A DNA stretch of 64,000 bases from Nipponacmea schrenckii (taxonomy: Eukaryota; Mollusca; Gastropoda; Lottiidae). The notes beneath the pieces were generated by a model, which was given only the letters and a program-made list of their open reading frames with translations, did no database searches and was not told where the DNA came from. This document shows, in pieces, positions 59,419 to 64,000 of this stretch. Positions within the stretch are counted from its first letter, which is position 1. Each line of letters begins with the position of its first letter. The DNA is taken from contig JAUJPP010000011.1 of NCBI GenBank assembly GCA_030562195.1, forward strand, positions 7,130,001-7,194,000, read 5' to 3'. A program made the translations under genes and the position numbers.

Positions 59419-60501
59419 ATGGCAGCAAGTACTGGTCTAGTGTTGGTAACTGGAGCTTCTGGATTCATAGCTTCACATATTGTCAAACTTCTCCAATCAC
59501 AGGGTCATAGAGTTCGGGGTACAGTGCGTAGTCTGTCTAAAGAAGACAAGGTGAAGCCGTTGTATTCTCTGTGTTCTGATGCTAAACACAAATTAGAGCT
59601 TGTAGAAGCCAATTTAAATTCTGCTGAATCCTGGGATGCTGCTGTTAAGGATTGTGAATATGTCATCCATGTAGCCAGCCCCTTTCCGAGCACCTCCCCA
59701 CAGGATGAGAATGAAATCATTCAACCAGCTGTAGAAGGAACAACCAATGTTTTTAAGGCGTGTGCGAGGGCCAAGTGTGTTAAACGTATTGTTTTGACCA
59801 GTTCGTGTGCTGCAGTAGCATGGGAAACTAGTCAAGATTACAATGAAAGAGTTCGAACCGAGAAAGACTGGAGCGATACAACCAAACTCGATGCTTATGC
59901 CAAAAGTAAAACTTTGGCTGAACGTGCCGCTTGGGACTTTATTAAAGAACTGCCAGCTGAAGAAAAGATAGAGTTAGCTGTAATTAATCCTGCGTTTGTA
60001 ATGGGTCCAGTACTTCACGGATCTACAGGAACCAGTCAAGAAGTAGTTAAAAGGTTACTAGAAAGAGCCATGCCGGCCGTGCCTAAAATAAACTTTCCAG
60101 TTGTAGATGTACGTGATGTGGCCATAGCTCATGTTAAAGCCATGACATTACCTGAAGCTGCTGATAACCGCCATATTTTAGCCACTGATAATATGTATTT
60201 TAGTGAAATGGCTCAGGTTTTGAAGAAGGAGTTTGAACCACAAGGATACAACGTTCCTACTTTCGTAGCTCCATATTTTGTTTTATGGCTGACAAGTGTT
60301 TTTGATAAAACCATTAAAATGATTCTACCACAAATTGGTCTGGTGTACAAGTTCGACAACTCTCGCATGAAGAATGTTTTGGGTATAGTGCCACACTCCA
60401 CAACTGAAACCCTTGTTGACATGGCCTACACTATGATCGAGCGTGGATTTGTTTTTAAAACAAAGAAATATCGAGGACCACCAGAACAAAAACAGGGATA
60501 G
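59419..60501 (+). CDS. NAD(P)-dependent extended short-chain reductase, dihydroflavonol-4-reductase/Gre2-like
   Basis: A 360-residue single-exon frame, usual length for the family. It has the Rossmann start LVLVTGASGFIASHIVKLL (7-25), the region VIHVASPFP (82-90), the active-site TSS (127-129) and the catalytic pair Y160-x3-K164 in DAYAKSK. PAFVMGP (191-197) is the conserved segment after the catalytic pair. Proteins of this type reduce aldehydes and ketones with NADPH; the animal substrate is unknown and cannot be told from sequence. Cytosolic by the absence of a signal peptide; a hydrophobic patch (PYFVLWLTSVF) near 284-294 is short of a convincing membrane segment. The start lies in a good context (AAAATGG). 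An intronless coding region next to two many-exon genes is notable. The family call is firm; the gene name is not. Confidence 0.95.
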   Translation: MAASTGLVLVTGASGFIASHIVKLLQSQGHRVRGTVRSLSKEDKVKPLYSLCSDAKHKLELVEANLNSAESWDAAVKDCEYVIHVASPFPSTSPQDENEIIQPAVEGTTNVFKACARAKCVKRIVLTSSCAAVAWETSQDYNERVRTEKDWSDTTKLDAYAKSKTLAERAAWDFIKELPAEEKIELAVINPAFVMGPVLHGSTGTSQEVVKRLLERAMPAVPKINFPVVDVRDVAIAHVKAMTLPEAADNRHILATDNMYFSEMAQVLKKEFEPQGYNVPTFVAPYFVLWLTSVFDKTIKMILPQIGLVYKFDNSRMKNVLGIVPHSTTETLVDMAYTMIERGFVFKTKKYRGPPEQKQG

Positions 60502-61049
60502 ATTGAATCAGAGGCTATCTCCAGCAATCTTTCTTTCTGACAACTCCTGTGGAAAACTTATCATTCTATTATTGGAAGTGTACTTAAGCTATAACTTTAC
60601 AATTTGCCTTACTGCTCAAAGTTTTACATCTTTTGGAACAAGTGATCAATTACTTGTCATCCACCACCTGCACTGCCAGCAGCAGCTTGCCAACAAGACA
60701 TCCAGGATGATACATCAATAATTGTGTAAACTTATAATTGTGGATGAGTTCAAATTTGACAATTTTTCAGTTCATTGACAATATTTTATTTGTATTTTTT
60801 ATACTTTACCATTGTCTGACTGCTAGACAATACATTGGTGTATAATGTTAGTTTTATAGGTGTCTGTATCAGTTTTAGTGATAAAATTACTCTTTTTGTC
60901 ACCCTATATTAAACAACCAAGAATAATTTACCATATCAACTAAATAATTGATATTATCAACCAAACCTTGGTGGATACAAAACTTTTCTTTTTCATTTTT
61001 TGTATTTATCTTTGATACTTACAGGTATATACATACCATATATTCTTAA

Positions 61050-61360
61050 CTTGACCATTATGTTGTTAATGCAACGGTATATTTGTTTGCTTAGCCGTTT
61101 TTGTTAACTTAAACCATATATTTGTTAATCTAACCATATATTTCTTAACTTAACCATCTAAACCATGTATTTGTTGACTTAACCATGTGTTTGTTAACTT
61201 AACCATGTGTTTGTTAACTTAACCATGTGTTTGTTAACTTAACCATGTGTTTGTTAACTTAACCATGTGTTTGTTATCTTAATCATTTATTTGTTAACTT
61301 AACCATATTTTTCTTAACTTAACCATATGTTTCTTAACTTAACCATGTGTATGTTCACCT
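61050..61360. repeat. 20-bp tandem array, about 14 copies
   Basis: Unit TTAACTTAACCATGTGTTTG. The central five copies are almost identical; edge copies vary (TATATTT, TATTTTTC). Confidence 0.93.
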
Positions 61361-61374
61361 TTTTTTTTGTTAGT

Positions 61375-61648
61375 GTTCTTAAAATTGACATAAAATTTTA
61401 ATTCTTAAGATATGAGTATATGATTCCTCAGTGAACTTACCTGGTGTCGGAATTCCTTAAAATCTGGAAAACTCACAAATATAAGGAAGTATTGAAAAAG
61501 CTTAATGGATTTATTAATAATTAATGATCAAATGCATCCTTATAGGTAATTACTTATTGACATATACCTATTATCCACTGATGAATATACATGCTCTTAT
61601 TGGCCAAGATAAAAATTTTATGATATTTTAAGACCTAATTATCCTTTC
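61375..61648. repeat. Foldback (FB-1) element
   Basis: Left arm CTTAAAATTGACATAAAATT, TATGAGTATATGATTCCTCA and GTGAACTTACCTGGTGTC. Right arm CACTGATGAATATACATGCT, CTTATTGGCC, ending AGACCTAATTATCCTTT. The central hairpin is degraded. Confidence 0.8.
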
Positions 61649-62949
61649 ATACTGATACATCCTGATATCAAGTTAGTACAAACTTCAGTCTTACACCTTG
61701 ATATCATAACATCCTACTCTTGTATCGGTTGTCAATGCAGCTGCTTGATTGTATTGTATGTCGGTGAATACCGCCACTCGGAGCCCTGGATAACGCAATG
61801 TTACATTCTTTCTGATCGGGCCTCCGACTGGATCGTGTTCGCTAAGGTACCTGTCTTAGGTAACCATTGGTCAATAAAATTATACATGTTACATCAACTT
61901 TGTTTTCGGTACATCTTAAATGACCTTGATATAAAGTAGACTGTGTTCTTCTTTCCATTAAGACCATCTCTGGACGAGCATAAGTATATTTGATCCATTA
62001 TCCGATCTACTAACTGACCAGGTTAAATTCCAAAGGCAGCAGCCCTGTGTAAGCGTAATAGGTACAAACCTCCCATGGAACGTCTGAAGGGGTCTTCAAC
62101 ACACTAAATTCAATTAGATAAAAAATAGAATTGATTTGGTGCTTTCTGATACAAGATTTGTAAGAAAATCAAATAGGGTACTAGCAATTTTTGGAGGAGC
62201 AAATATCAACCGTGTATCCCCATCCATTAAAATACACCAACTTCACCTCTAGTGTGAAATAATTGGAGCATGAGAAATAATAGAAAAGCGCAAAGGGGTG
62301 TATAAGTCACTTTCCGTATATCCCTTCTAATTAAAAAAAATACACTTGAACATCTTTAAACATCTAGGCCCTACAACTAAATAAATGTAAAACTAATGGA
62401 TCCTGTTTATTAAATTCTATTATTAAGTATGATGTATTAGTACAAGAGGTGTGTTACTAACATCCAATTCTTTACCAGTCCGAAAAATAAAGCCACTTAT
62501 CTCCCTTAGACAAGCCTTTTCGTGAGAAAGCATACGAAATAAAGTGTGTAATATTTTAAAATACTGTGCTAAGAACCAATAAGTCAAATTATATGTTTTG
62601 CCATTAACAGTAAATAATGTAAGAACTGAACACAGTGGTGGACTATATGATAATATGTTAGATCTGGCGAGTCTCTCATAACCGACAAGGACTGGTTTGC
62701 TGTTTTTATACGTTATTAAATGCATCAAAACTGGCTTTCATTTTTTTAGAAGCTACAATTTGTATCCAAACTTGATGAATTTTATTAAAAGCATGTAATA
62801 TATTGACAAGATTGTTAAGTTCGATGTTGGTAACGATCAGATGAACGGTTGTTGACCTTGATTTAATAGAAAACTGTTGAAGTATAGCACTCAAGGTTTT
62901 TTACCACTTTTTTTGTGCATTTCGTCCATAAGATTTATGGAAATTTGTA

Positions 62950-63027
62950 TGCCTAATTTGTACTCGCATTTTAGTTTAAACCCCATGTCGCATTAATTTG
63001 TTCACGCATTAATTTCTATTTTGATAT
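62950..63027. repeat. Dispersed repeat (copy 2 of 2)
   Basis: Diverged copy of the sequence at 34043-34122: AATTTGTACTCGCATTTTAG and ACCCCATGTCGCATTAATTT. Confidence 0.65.
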
Positions 63028-63504
63028 GGACATTGCTCTTGACGGATACAGGATGTAAAGAACACAGAATCTACGTATTTATCCTATTTTGATGATAAAA
63101 TAAATGTGTTTGTTAATGAGACCTTCATGTTTGAAATCGATGATAAAATGCAATGTCTTGTTAACTCGTACCTTCAAGATTTTGTCTTATCAATCGATTG
63201 AACCCAGAACTCAGGTTGGAACCAAAGAAGTTCCTCAAGTTAACATCAGCTCGTAACTACATACTTCCTCTATCTCATCAACAAGGTGTATAAGAGCCCC
63301 AAAAACCCCACCCTCGAAAGACATCTATTATGATGTAGTTAGTCATACATTTAAACAGAAATCTGGAATACATATTGTAAGTTTCGAGTTAATATCTAGT
63401 GTAGCCTACGAACCAATCGAACATGTGTTATAACTGTGTTGGTTTTGTTATTTCTATAGCAAGTACCGTAATAACTATCTAATTGACATGTATTCATATC
63501 AAAG

Positions 63505-63795
63505 GCATACTACCCCTTAGAATGAATTTTTTTTAAAATTGTCTTAAATACGTCTCTTTTCATCAGTGGACTTACTTGGTGTCATGAACTATACAACAGA
63601 ATCACGTCATAGTCTAGAAAATCAACAGAACTACCTAATCCATAAAACTTAGAACATGTAATTTTGAAACACGTTTAAAAATGTTTTGTTAATAGGTCCT
63701 TAGTTTAATGAATATATCGGATGTTATATAAACATAACAAATTGAACAAGTTTGAGACTTTGGATTGTATGTACATTCTAAGAGATAGTCTAACT
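63505..63795. repeat. Foldback (FB-1) element, diverged
   Basis: ACTACCCCTTAGAATGAATT, TCATCAGTGGACTTACTTGG and TGTCATGAACTATACAACAG mark the left arm; the right arm near 63700-63795 (GAATATATCGG, TGTACATTCTAAGAGATAGT) is weaker. Confidence 0.65.
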
Positions 63796-64000
63796 TTAAC
63801 GATCTAGTATTTATCTCATTGAAATAAATTGATTATTTTTATTTAAAATATGACTAAATAAGTAACAGCTGGTCTCATTCTCAACTCTTCATTTATACAT
63901 TTATAGCTTTAAGGGGCATTATACAAAATTATCATTTCTAGAAGTTTGTCGTGTTTTTTGTCTTTTTTAATTGCTTGATTATTAGTTGGAATTTTTAGTA

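Larger units (their letters stand above)
60502..64000. other. 3' UTR of the reductase and repeat-rich DNA
   Basis: No further gene is supported. ATTAAA at about 60909 is a possible polyadenylation signal. The region contains a 20-bp array (61050-61360), two FB-1 elements (61375 and 63505) and a dispersed repeat (62950). Frames of 101 and 62 codons on the minus strand at 62423-62894 overlap in different frames and match nothing I know. Confidence 0.6.

Noticed and set aside
62423..62894. Two overlapping minus-strand frames of 101 and 62 codons
   Set aside because: They overlap in different frames, the longer upstream one starts at TTG, and no family is recognised. A degraded element is possible but not supportable.

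Overview
The window looks like AT-rich nuclear DNA of an invertebrate animal, most plausibly a mollusc; the clade is an inference. Genes are split by GT-AG introns, and long stretches are tandem repeats, tRNA-derived SINEs, foldback and TIR elements, and one Penelope-like retroelement. Nothing bacterial is present.

Left third (4997-24536, + strand): twelve exons of an F-BAR/HR1/SH3 protein of the CIP4/TOCA-1/FNBP1 family, all joining in phase. They encode the last 501 residues; the first exons lie left of the window. A 7.3 kb intron between the F-BAR and HR1 parts contains candidate 12-15 nt microexons. A SINE sits directly against the exon at 23180, and its tail forms the 3' splice site. A 37-bp tandem array abuts the exon at 14552.

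Middle (24537-40598): a 16 kb gene-poor stretch with an approximately 3 kb satellite of 38/35-bp units (30894-33896), several foldback elements and SINE fragments.

Right-centre (40599-56227, - strand): a complete ten-exon gene for a calcium-regulated mitochondrial ATP-Mg/phosphate carrier (SCaMC, SLC25A24/25/23 family), 467 residues: four EF-hand units followed by three mitochondrial-carrier repeats. Intron 4 holds a Penelope-like element (RT plus GIY-YIG endonuclease) and a 2.65 kb tandem array. Each 83-bp unit of that array is 67 nt of the end of exon 4 plus 16 nt of intron, including the GTAAGT donor, so the true donor is followed by about 31 copies of itself. Intron 1 carries two non-autonomous TIR elements with clear target-site duplications (8 bp and 9 bp), one ending 30 nt from the exon 2 acceptor.

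Right end (59204-60501, + strand): a single-exon coding region for a 360-residue extended short-chain reductase (dihydroflavonol-reductase/Gre2-like) with a TATA box and initiator upstream, preceded by a 42-bp minisatellite that stays open on both strands. The last 3.5 kb is non-coding with repeats. The three genes have no evident shared pathway. Their common theme is structural: tandem arrays and transposons lying at or very near splice sites.
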